Shown piece after piece: positions 1 through 5,501 of a DNA stretch of 6,384 bases. Under the pieces are notes generated by a model, which was not told the origin of the DNA, ran no database searches, and was given only the letters and a program-made list of their open reading frames with translations. The DNA is from Candidatus Iainarchaeum sp. (GTDB lineage: Archaea > Iainarchaeota > Iainarchaeia > Iainarchaeales > DTGL01). How positions within the stretch are numbered: position 1 is the first letter of the stretch; each line of letters opens with the position of its first letter. The position numbers and the translations under genes were made by a program. The stretch is taken from assembly GCA_021161055.1 (NCBI GenBank), contig JAGHBI010000066.1:1-6384 (forward strand). The letters run 5' to 3'.

Positions 1-139
1 CTGCAAGGGCATCCTTTATTTTCAAATCAAGTTCGTCGAGGCGCTTGCACAGTTCTTTTGAATCCTCCGTAAGTTTCAGAGCACTGAAAAGCAGTTTTTC
101 AAGCTCGTTCAGCTGGCTCCGCAACAAAGCATCTTGCAT
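1..139 (-). CDS. Small coiled-coil protein of unknown function, 3' end cut by window edge
   Basis: An open frame starts at ATG 139 and runs 46 complete codons off the left edge. I do not recognise the family. The visible part is strongly amphipathic with heptad-like leucines (LLRSQLNELEKLLFSALKL, then CKRLDELDLKIKDAL), which suggests a long alpha-helix or coiled coil; no enzyme motif is visible. The start lies 25 bases after the ksgA stop on the same strand, so it could be co-transcribed with ksgA or use the TATA-like sequence at 171-179. No good Shine-Dalgarno motif precedes the ATG (the upstream bases read AACCTCTGT), unlike the hydrogenase genes. The frame is also open upstream into ksgA but offers no other ATG in frame. 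The assignment rests on an uninterrupted frame, position and helical pattern only. Confidence 0.55.
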   Translation of the reverse strand, partial: MQDALLRSQLNELEKLLFSALKLTEDSKELCKRLDELDLKIKDALA

Positions 140-155
140 ACAGAGGTTGCATACA
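134..155. repeat. 9-bp direct repeat TTGCATACA, two copies
   Basis: TTGCATACA occurs at 134-142 and again at 147-155, 13 bp apart start to start. On the minus strand this reads TGTATGCAA twice, just before and across the predicted start codon of the coiled-coil gene. Two copies about one helical turn apart could be a regulator site, or simply a small duplication. Nothing else supports regulation. Confidence 0.35.
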
Positions 156-164
156 AAACTTATT

Positions 165-1043
165 TTAAGAATTTTTATACAACCCTTTGAGTTCGTAAAA
201 TTTGTAAAATGCTTTTCTCACATCGCCGAGTGTATTCCACAACGCTTGGCTTACTTTTCCAAATTCAAATGGCTTGAGCGTATGGATTCTTCTATACAGA
301 ATTCTTTTCTCAATTTGCGATAGGGCTCTATTAACACCTTTCTCTGATACGCCCACCGATTTGAGGATCAGAATGGTTTCCTGAACGGTTTTATCTCGCT
401 GGGAAAACATGAACTTCAGCACCTCTTTAAAGAATTCATCTGAAGGAACCTCAAAATCAGGCTTTGTTTTTCTGATTCTTATAACTGCGCCATTAACCTC
501 CGGCTGCGGAACAAAGGCACTTTTAGGCACAATTTTTAAAATTTCGGCATTGCCGAGCCTGGAAATCTGCACACTAAGCCTAGAATATCCTTTCTGGCCG
601 GGTTTTGCACAGATGCGCTGAGCAAGCCTTTCCTGACAGAGCAGCACAGCGACATCAAAATCGCATTCAAGTATTTTAAAGATAAGTGGAAGTGCTACTT
701 TGAATGGAAGATTCGATACAGCCTTATTAAAATTTGGGAAATCCACTTCGAGAGCATCAGCAAAAATAACCTCAATATTGTTATACCTCGCCTGCAAATC
801 AGAGAGAATATCTCTGAAACGAACGTCTTTTTCAATTGCAATAACCTGCTTAGCCCTCTGTGCAAGCAGCTCAGTAAGGTTTCCAGGCCCTGGGCCTATT
901 TCAAGAACAACATCATTTCTGCCAACGTTTGCATAACCCACCTCCTTTTGAAGCAGATTCCAATTTACAAGAAAACACTGTCCAAGCTCTTTATTTGGGG
1001 TTATTTCGTATCTTTTCAGTAAATGCTTTATATTGTTTCCCAT
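165..1043 (-). CDS. ksgA: 16S rRNA adenine dimethyltransferase KsgA (RsmA/Dim1 family), archaeal type
   Basis: The 292-residue protein matches the SAM-dependent enzyme that dimethylates the two adjacent adenines in the 3'-terminal hairpin of small-subunit rRNA during ribosome maturation in the cytoplasm. Visible family motifs are the N-terminal LGQCFLVN (family LGQHFL-D, residues 20-27), the SAM-binding EIGPGPG (48-54), the acidic E71 after the next strand, D96 in FADALEVDF, catalytic NLPF (111-114), YSRLSV (153-158) and FVPQPEVNGAVI (177-188). The C-terminal domain has the usual SQRDKTV stretch (214-220, family RRKKV). Length is slightly above the usual 260-280. The oddity is motif IV: most family members have NLPY or NIPY, here Phe replaces Tyr, as I recall for mitochondrial TFB1M. 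The start has only a weak ribosome-binding sequence (GTGAAGAG), so a leaderless or short-leader transcript is possible. It is divergent from the protease gene and has no evident functional link to the hydrogenase. Confidence 0.93.
   Translation of the reverse strand: MGNNIKHLLKRYEITPNKELGQCFLVNWNLLQKEVGYANVGRNDVVLEIGPGPGNLTELLAQRAKQVIAIEKDVRFRDILSDLQARYNNIEVIFADALEVDFPNFNKAVSNLPFKVALPLIFKILECDFDVAVLLCQERLAQRICAKPGQKGYSRLSVQISRLGNAEILKIVPKSAFVPQPEVNGAVIRIRKTKPDFEVPSDEFFKEVLKFMFSQRDKTVQETILILKSVGVSEKGVNRALSQIEKRILYRRIHTLKPFEFGKVSQALWNTLGDVRKAFYKFYELKGLYKNS
171..179 (-). promoter_or_regulatory. Possible archaeal TATA box for the left-edge gene
   Basis: On the minus strand the sequence TATAAAAAT lies in the last codons of ksgA, about 36 bases before the ATG at 139. 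Archaeal TATA boxes normally sit about 25 bases before the transcript start, which would give a leader of roughly 10 bases. No convincing purine-rich BRE element precedes it, so this is a weak call. Confidence 0.3.
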
Positions 1044-1120
1044 AGGCTCTTCACAATTAAACGTTTTTAATACGAAACAATTAAATATCGCCCCCTGCTA
1101 TTTAATATGAAAAGGAAATA
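1044..1120. promoter_or_regulatory. Divergent promoter region between ksgA and the protease gene
   Basis: This 77-base AT-rich gap is the only place where both plus- and minus-strand transcripts must begin. On the plus strand TTAAATAT (1081-1088) sits about 36 bases before the protease ATG, giving a predicted short leader that would include AAAAGGA at 1110-1116. On the minus strand two TATA-like stretches, TATTTAAT (1089-1082) and TATTAAAAA (1072-1064), precede the ksgA ATG at 1043. The near-palindromic ATATTTAATT/AATTAAATAT element could serve both directions. Exact boxes and start sites are inferred from spacing only. Confidence 0.45.
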
Positions 1121-1573
1121 ATGAGCGAAGGGATCTATTTGAATATGCTCCTTGGAATAGGCAACGAGCTGAATGGCGATGATGGAATAGGCTGCTATAT
1201 TGCAAAGAGATTTAAGAAGCGAGGCTGGCTAGCAATCGATTGCAGCACCGTTCCAGAGAATTATATTAGCGTTGTTAAAAGAACAAAGCCGGAGCTGCTT
1301 GTTATAGTTGATGCAGCTTACATGAATCTTCCTGCAGGCTCCATAAGGAGATTGAAAAAGGAACATGCAAGTTCAGCCTTTATAAGCACGCATTCTTTAC
1401 CATTAAGGCAGTTCATCTCTGAAATCGAACAGTATGCAAAAGAGATTGTTCTCATTGGCATTCAACCAAAACAGACAACTATTCCAAAGCTAAGCCAGGA
1501 AGCAAAGGATGCTGCAAACATAGTAATAAAGGCATTAGAACAGGGAAACTTGCAGGAAATGGAAGTGCTGTAA
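1121..1573 (+). CDS. hycI: Hydrogenase maturation protease, HycI/HyaD family (peptidase M52)
   Basis: The 150-residue protein resembles the nickel-dependent endopeptidases that clip the C-terminal tail from the [NiFe] hydrogenase large subunit after metal-centre insertion. The N-terminal GIGNELNGDDGIG (residues 12-24) is the family signature, with D20 matching the first metal-binding acid of E. coli HycI (D16). D64 in VIVDAA and H91 in STHSLPL match the other two nickel ligands. IGIQPKQ (112-118) is also typical of the HycI branch. Length is normal. ATG 1121 follows AAAAGGA by 4 bases; ATG 1145 (residue 9) is a second possibility and would still keep the first motif. The gene is transcribed towards the hydrogenase operon, and its expected substrate, the large subunit with a 32-residue tail, is encoded at 2998-4221. 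Being outside the operon, it should have its own promoter. Confidence 0.92.
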   Translation: MSEGIYLNMLLGIGNELNGDDGIGCYIAKRFKKRGWLAIDCSTVPENYISVVKRTKPELLVIVDAAYMNLPAGSIRRLKKEHASSAFISTHSLPLRQFISEIEQYAKEIVLIGIQPKQTTIPKLSQEAKDAANIVIKALEQGNLQEMEVL

Positions 1574-1578
1574 CGAGC

Positions 1579-1998
1579 TTATTGAGTTTTTTTCTTTTCC
1601 TTTTTGGCTTCAAGAAAGCCTGCATCCTTATTATAATCAGCAAGCAAAAATTCATCGCTCTGTTCGAGAGCTTTTACAGGGCATATATCAACACAGAGGC
1701 CACAAAAGGTGCACCTTGAAACGTAATGCTTTATGCGATTGTGCTCTGCGTCGAATTCCAACGCGTTAGCGGGGCATATGCGAACGCATTGCTTGCATCT
1801 TATGCATTTATCTTCGTGGTAAATCAGCCTGCCTCTGAACCTTGGCGGTGTTTCTATAGGCCTATTTATCTTGGCTTCGCCTCTCTTTACCTTTTCAAGA
1901 AGCTCACTCACATTTTTAGGCACTCTTTTCGTTGGAAATGGGTTTGTAGCCGGTTTCTTGAAAAGCTGTTTGAAAAGCTCCTTAGCTGCGGAAAGCAT
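1579..1998 (-). CDS. mbhN: Mbh hydrogenase ferredoxin-like subunit with two [4Fe-4S] clusters (MbhN/NuoI type)
   Basis: The 139-residue protein has two classical cluster-binding motifs, CIRCKQCVRICP (C65, C68, C71, C75) and CTFCGLCVDICP (C96, C99, C102, C106), in the NuoI/HycF/MbhN arrangement. In the complex it should sit on the cytoplasmic arm, take electrons from reduced ferredoxin and pass them to the small subunit. The N-terminal 55 residues, basic and proline-rich (PPRFRGRL before the first cluster), match the family's docking extension. The C-terminus is unusually lysine-rich (KKEKKKTQ). It is the last gene of the operon: ATG 1998 follows the mbhM stop by 10 bases and has GAGG about 8 bases upstream. 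I see no T-tract after its stop, so its transcript may continue antisense into the protease gene. Electron-donor identity is inferred from the family. Confidence 0.92.
   Translation of the reverse strand: MLSAAKELFKQLFKKPATNPFPTKRVPKNVSELLEKVKRGEAKINRPIETPPRFRGRLIYHEDKCIRCKQCVRICPANALEFDAEHNRIKHYVSRCTFCGLCVDICPVKALEQSDEFLLADYNKDAGFLEAKKEKKKTQ
1587..1605 (+). terminator. T-rich archaeal-type terminator for the protease gene
   Basis: Thirteen bases after the protease stop, the plus strand carries T7, T4 and T5 runs separated by single or double C. Archaeal RNA polymerase commonly terminates at such T-tracts without a hairpin. The tract lies inside the convergent ferredoxin gene, where the complementary strand encodes its lysine-rich tail KKEKKK. 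Confidence 0.55.
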
Positions 1999-2008
1999 AG
2001 CGAAAACC

Positions 2009-3001
2009 TCACATCAATATATCAATACCTATAAGTAAAAGACCAAGCAAGGATAATAAAAACACAACTATAATATAAAACCTGGCTGCTTGATCAACCT
2101 TTAAGCGCGCTGTAACAGCGCTTACAAATATGCTGCTCGCAAACATCACCATAAATACTTTCACAAGGAAAAACAAAAAGTCAGCAAGCATGCTCAGCTG
2201 CTCCGGTATTGCAATAAGCGAGCTTAAATTCCAAGGAAGGAAAAGCGCAACTATCAATGAAGCGAAAGCAAGCACGCGAACAGCCTGAGCCATATAAAGC
2301 AAAGCCAGATTTCTGCCACTGTATTCAACAAGCACACCTTCTGCAATTTCAGTCTTGGCTTCTCCTATATCCGCAGGCAGCTTGCCCGCCTTTGCAGGCA
2401 TAACAGCCAACGAACTTATGAATAGAAGGATTAAGCCAAGGAAGCCAGCACCGCCAACCAGAAGCCATGCTGGCTTCGAAGTGATTGTTGAAAAAGCGAA
2501 TGCATTCGCCTGGGGACAGCAGAGTGAGAAAAGCCACGCTAATGAAATTGCAACAACAGAAAGAACAAACTCATAGCTCATCATAAGCACTACTTCGCGT
2601 TGAGCGCCAATGCCCGCAAAACTCGAGCCAGAGGCAAAGGCGCCTATTGCCAATGCTAGCGAAGGAAGAAGCAACACATATAAGACAAGTATTAGGTCGC
2701 CGTAGTTTTGAAGCAAAGCTGGCATACCAGCGAAAGGGATGTAAAGAAGCACAATTAAGGAAGAGGCAAGAGCAACAGCGGGCATTGAATTGAAAAGCCA
2801 AGGTATAGCGCTATCGGGAACGATATTTTCTTTCATGAACAACTTCTTTATATCTATGAAAGGCTGGATTATCGGTGGCCCTATGCGCGCTTGCATCCTT
2901 GCAATGAGCTTCCTTTCAATACCATTGAAAACCAGAGCTATAAAAAGCGCAACACATATAAGCAAAAAAGAGCTTGCAGCAAGATACAACAATTCAATCA
3001 T
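2009..3001 (-). CDS. mbhM: Mbh hydrogenase membrane anchor subunit (MbhM/HycD/NuoH family)
   Basis: This 330-residue, highly hydrophobic protein has about eight predicted membrane helices, the usual size for NuoH/HycD/EchB. Signatures are IERKLIARMQARIGPP followed by QPFIDIKKLFMKE (residues 28-58, family ERK-x-A-x2-Q-x-RxGP), RE (135-136) at the third loop, and the acidic loop ADIGEAKTEIAEGV then EYSGR (210-230), equivalent to the NuoH loop near the quinone and proton entry site. In Mbh complexes this subunit links the hydrogenase arm to the ion-translocating membrane part. Its ATG overlaps the large-subunit stop as ATGA (4 bases), with AAAGGTGG about 6 bases upstream, so the two are probably translationally coupled. 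MbhM is preferred over NuoH because the flanking subunits are of hydrogenase type. Confidence 0.93.
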   Translation of the reverse strand: MIELLYLAASSFLLICVALFIALVFNGIERKLIARMQARIGPPIIQPFIDIKKLFMKENIVPDSAIPWLFNSMPAVALASSLIVLLYIPFAGMPALLQNYGDLILVLYVLLLPSLALAIGAFASGSSFAGIGAQREVVLMMSYEFVLSVVAISLAWLFSLCCPQANAFAFSTITSKPAWLLVGGAGFLGLILLFISSLAVMPAKAGKLPADIGEAKTEIAEGVLVEYSGRNLALLYMAQAVRVLAFASLIVALFLPWNLSSLIAIPEQLSMLADFLFFLVKVFMVMFASSIFVSAVTARLKVDQAARFYIIVVFLLSLLGLLLIGIDILM

Positions 3002-4221
3002 TTAGAACCACCTTTTAAAAGTGCACGCGTCTTATTTACGCTGAGCGCATGCAGCTTCTCCTGGTCAAGCACAGCGTTTTTATCCGCTATAATCGCGCGA
3101 TTAGCGCACGCAATGCACGGATCGATTGAGGCAACAACTATGGGCACATCAGCCAGTTCGCAGCCTTCAAGCATAGGAACAATAGAGCTTAGGTTTGCGT
3201 AAGTTGGTGCCCTTATCTTCCATGCGAGCGGCGCTTCGCTTTTTTCCATGCGTATATAATGTATAAGCTCGCCTCTTGGCGCTTCGACAAGCGCTACGCC
3301 TTCGCCAGCAACCTGCCTGAGCTGAACCAGAAGCCTCTGAAGCATCGGTTCGTAAAGTATCGGGCCATCAGGCATTTCTTTTAAGCATCTATCGATCAGC
3401 TCGAGCGATTGCTTTATTTCAAGAACCCTAACAACAACCCTATCAAATGTATCGCCTCGAATCTCATTGAGAAGAACATCCGGAGTTATGGCCTCTACAT
3501 CAAGGTCAGCGTATGCAGCATACGGAAAGTCCTGCCTTATATCCTTTTTTATGCCCGAAGCTCTTGCAGTTGGACCAACCGCGCAAAGTTGCAATGCCTG
3601 CTTTTTTGTGAGCACGCCAATGTCGCGAGTCCTCGCATTTATTGTTGGGTCATCCAAAAACACATCGCATAGTTTTTTGTAAACCTTTTCGTAATACTCA
3701 AGCGCTTCTCTAACCTTTGGCATCTGCTTTTCTGTAATGTCTCTGCGAACGCCGCCAATCATCAGAATCGCTTTTGTAATTCTGTTTCCTGTAAGGTATT
3801 CTATAACATCCAGAACCTTTTCGCGCACGAGCCAAGTATAATGAAGTATGGAGTCAAAGCCAAGTTCGTGAGCAGCAACACCCAAAAAAAGTAAGTGCGA
3901 ATGTATCCGCTCAAGCTCCGCATAGATCACGCGCAGATATTCGGCTCTTTCAGGGACTTTTATGTTTGCTGCATTTTCTATGGCTGTGCAAAAAGCAAGC
4001 GGGTGCACTATATTGCATATTCCACAAACACGTTCTGCGAGCGCAAGCGTTTGAACAGGATTTCTTCTTAAGCCAATCCATTCGATGCCCCTATGAACAT
4101 GACCTAGAGTAATGCTGACGTTTTCAACGTGTTCGCCTTTGAGCTCAACCTCTATCTGAATGGGCTCTTTAAGAGCTGGGTGTATAGGTCCTATAGGTAT
4201 CTGAACCCTATTCTTTTTCAA
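2998..4221 (-). CDS. mbhL: [NiFe] hydrogenase large (catalytic) subunit, group 4 Mbh type (MbhL)
   Basis: The catalytic subunit, which holds the NiFe(CN)2CO centre and reduces protons to H2. With the chosen start it has 407 residues. IPIGPIHPALKEP near the N-terminus is typical of Mbh/Ech/NuoD proteins. Both nickel motifs are intact: RVCGICNIVH (C66, C69) and DPCIACANR (C369, C372). The Arg after the last Cys-x2 is the group 4 form and the expected processing site; 32 residues follow it (376-407), so the precursor needs a maturation protease like the one encoded at 1121-1573. The frame is open to an ATG at 4308, but that would overlap mbhK by 101 bases and add residues unlike the family. TTG 4221 has AAGGTGA 5 bases upstream and gives a 14-base overlap with mbhK; GTG 4230 is the alternative. 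NuoC and NuoD parts are separate genes, as in Mbh and unlike HycE. Confidence 0.94.
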   Translation of the reverse strand: MKKNRVQIPIGPIHPALKEPIQIEVELKGEHVENVSITLGHVHRGIEWIGLRRNPVQTLALAERVCGICNIVHPLAFCTAIENAANIKVPERAEYLRVIYAELERIHSHLLFLGVAAHELGFDSILHYTWLVREKVLDVIEYLTGNRITKAILMIGGVRRDITEKQMPKVREALEYYEKVYKKLCDVFLDDPTINARTRDIGVLTKKQALQLCAVGPTARASGIKKDIRQDFPYAAYADLDVEAITPDVLLNEIRGDTFDRVVVRVLEIKQSLELIDRCLKEMPDGPILYEPMLQRLLVQLRQVAGEGVALVEAPRGELIHYIRMEKSEAPLAWKIRAPTYANLSSIVPMLEGCELADVPIVVASIDPCIACANRAIIADKNAVLDQEKLHALSVNKTRALLKGGSK

Positions 4222-4735
4222 TAGGCTCACCTTTGTGCAAATTTTTTGCGATTTTGTTTGCGCCCTTTTCATCGCGGCGCCAAGGAAATACGCCTGCAAG
4301 CGATTCATCCAAAAACATGTGGCCTGCGGGCAAGCCTTCTATTTCTATACCTAAAAATTCCCTCTTTTCTTTTTCTGCGATGAGAGCACCTGGAATCAGA
4401 TCTGTTATCGTTTCCATTTTTGGGTTTTCCTTCGGAAGCTTCACGCGCAATGTGAAGAGCACCAGGTTATGAGGCTTGGCATAGTTCAGCGCGAAATGCA
4501 GCAATATTTCAATCGTTGAGCCAGCATCAAAGCCTGAGGAAACCGAAAAATGCGGATAAGGCTGAATCTTAAATAGTTTCTTAACAACATTCTTGAAGTT
4601 TTCAGCGCTTGTATCAGCCCAGACGCGATATGCTTTTCTATTTGAAATGCCATGCTCTGTTGTAACAACCCTGAAATCGCTAACCAAATCAGCGAGCTCC
4701 TTTTTAAGATTCCCTATGAATTTTTCAGCATTCAT
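4208..4735 (-). CDS. mbhK: Mbh hydrogenase NuoC-like subunit (MbhK)
   Basis: The 175-residue protein belongs to the 30-kDa NuoC/HycE-N/MbhK family, a cytoplasmic scaffold that packs against the large subunit. The signature lies at residues 106-136: METITDLIPGALIAEKEKREFLGI, where EKREFLGI corresponds to the family's E-R-E-x-x-D-M-F-G-I block; GVFPWRRDE (148-156) fits the end-of-domain GxFPxRRD pattern of Mbh/Hyc proteins. It has no cofactor-binding cysteines, as expected. The start is secure: ATG 4735 overlaps the mbhJ stop as ATGA, with GGAGG about 7 bases upstream. The 3' end overlaps the large-subunit start by 14 bases in another frame. In HycE this domain is fused to the large subunit; here it is separate. 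Confidence 0.88.
   Translation of the reverse strand: MNAEKFIGNLKKELADLVSDFRVVTTEHGISNRKAYRVWADTSAENFKNVVKKLFKIQPYPHFSVSSGFDAGSTIEILLHFALNYAKPHNLVLFTLRVKLPKENPKMETITDLIPGALIAEKEKREFLGIEIEGLPAGHMFLDESLAGVFPWRRDEKGANKIAKNLHKGEPIEKE
4227..4233 (-). promoter_or_regulatory. Shine-Dalgarno motif that sets the mbhL start
   Basis: AAGGTGA on the minus strand (4233-4227) is a near-perfect match to the anti-SD core and lies 5 bases before TTG 4221, inside the last codons of mbhK. It favours the TTG start over GTG 4230, which overlaps the motif, and over the ATG at 4308. Confidence 0.6.
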
Positions 4736-5160
4736 TTTTTCGCCTCCATCGCTTCGAGCTTTGCCCAGGCTTTGGCTATGGCATCGATTATCGCTTCGGG
4801 CCTCGGAGGGCAGCCAGGCACATAAATATCAACTGGAATCAATCTATCCACAGGACCTTCAAGGTTATAGGATTCGTAGAATACTCCGCCTGTAGCTCCG
4901 CAGTTACCAACAACCACCACAACCTTTGGATCTGGTGTTTGGTTATATACTCTAAGCAAGCGATCTTTCATCATTCGTGTAACAGGGCCTGTTATAAGCA
5001 AAACATCCGCATGCCTCGGCGAACCAACAAGCTTTATGCCGAATCTTTCAACATCGTAGCGCGGCGTCAGAGCTGCGATTATTTCAATATCGCAACCGTT
5101 GCATGAGCCTGTATTCAGATGAAAAACCCAGAGAGATCTTTTAAATGCCCCTAAGCCCAT
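4732..5160 (-). CDS. mbhJ: [NiFe] hydrogenase small subunit, group 4 (MbhJ/NuoB type)
   Basis: The 142-residue subunit should bind the proximal [4Fe-4S] cluster that delivers electrons to the NiFe site. The four ligands are C20 and C23 in TGSCNGCDIE, C87 in VVGNCGATGG and C117 in VPGCPPRPE. The CxxC spacing marks a hydrogenase small subunit; complex I NuoB has adjacent cysteines instead. It lacks the extra C-terminal cluster domain of soluble hydrogenases, as expected for group 4. A longer frame begins at 5217, but those 19 extra residues only overlap the end of mbhI; ATG 5160 has AGGGGTG 5 bases upstream (5172-5166) and overlaps the mbhI stop by 10 bases. MGLGAFKRSLWVFHLNTGSC is a typical family N-terminus. 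Confidence 0.94.
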   Translation of the reverse strand: MGLGAFKRSLWVFHLNTGSCNGCDIEIIAALTPRYDVERFGIKLVGSPRHADVLLITGPVTRMMKDRLLRVYNQTPDPKVVVVVGNCGATGGVFYESYNLEGPVDRLIPVDIYVPGCPPRPEAIIDAIAKAWAKLEAMEAKK

Positions 5161-5501
5161 AGGAACACCCCTGCAGCCAGTACAACCAAAAGCAAAGAAG
5201 TCACTGCAATAAACCAAAACACATAATCGTTTATAATGCCGGTATGCATTTTTATTATTAAGCGGTAGTATGGCTTCATAGCTTCGAAGAAACCCCAGAA
5301 GTAATCGCTTGCCTTAACCCTGCTCTCTTTATCAGCTATGTTGCCTGAAAAAAAGCAAGAAGCCTTTTCCTTGCTGTAAATGAACCCTTTTCTTCCAAAA
5401 GAGCGCAGCACAAGCACAGCTATACCAACCAGTATTGCAAACGCTATGAAAATTATTGGCGCAAAGAAACCCTGACCTGTTTCAAGCATTGCAAGTATCA
5501 T
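5151..5501 (-). CDS. mbhI: Small membrane subunit resembling the detached C-terminus of HycC/HyfB/NuoL (MbhI)
   Basis: The 116-residue protein has one membrane helix at about residues 13-34, a soluble or amphipathic middle, and a second helix at about 94-115. The middle resembles the region before the last helix in HycC/HyfB: SCFFSGN recalls TWxCG, RVKASDYFWGFFEAMKPYYR recalls the M-Q-Y-T-A-x-x-F-x-x-P-L-R-R segment, and HTGIINDYVFWF recalls the x-G-x-x-x-Y-x-x-Y-I lead into the final helix. In Mbh this subunit is thought to supply the lateral helix that braces the antiporter-like subunit. It sits between mbhH and mbhJ as in Thermococcales. ATG 5501 overlaps the mbhH stop (ATGA) with AGGTG 7 bases upstream. 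Homology is argued from motif pattern and gene order, so confidence is below that of its neighbours. Confidence 0.78.
   Translation of the reverse strand: MILAMLETGQGFFAPIIFIAFAILVGIAVLVLRSFGRKGFIYSKEKASCFFSGNIADKESRVKASDYFWGFFEAMKPYYRLIIKMHTGIINDYVFWFIAVTSLLLVVLAAGVFLWA

Noticed and set aside
45..323. Plus-strand 92-codon frame opposite the ksgA end and the left-edge gene
   Set aside because: Ser/Phe-rich composition is what the reverse of Glu/Lys/Leu-rich coding gives; it overlaps two better-supported minus-strand frames.
2349..2801. Two minus-strand frames of 62 and 76 codons (2349-2537, 2571-2801) within mbhM
   Set aside because: They are alternative frames of the clearly coding mbhM, have no family resemblance, and their cysteine/tryptophan-rich composition is typical of shadow frames.
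3409..3682. Plus-strand frames opposite mbhL, one starting MLYFKNPN and one MRRTSGVM
   Set aside because: They are antisense to a conserved part of the large subunit, with no promoter or ribosome-binding sequence and no recognisable domain.
4208..4310. Possible programmed frameshift joining mbhK and mbhL into a HycE-like fusion
   Set aside because: The overlap and a short A5 run (GAAAAAG) invite the idea, but mbhL has its own strong ribosome-binding motif, the shift needed would be +1 rather than the common -1 at such runs, and Mbh systems normally encode the two subunits separately.
5161..5217. N-terminal extension of the small subunit containing CTGC
   Set aside because: These 19 codons fully overlap the mbhI 3' end and do not resemble the family N-terminus; ATG 5160 has a well-placed ribosome-binding sequence.
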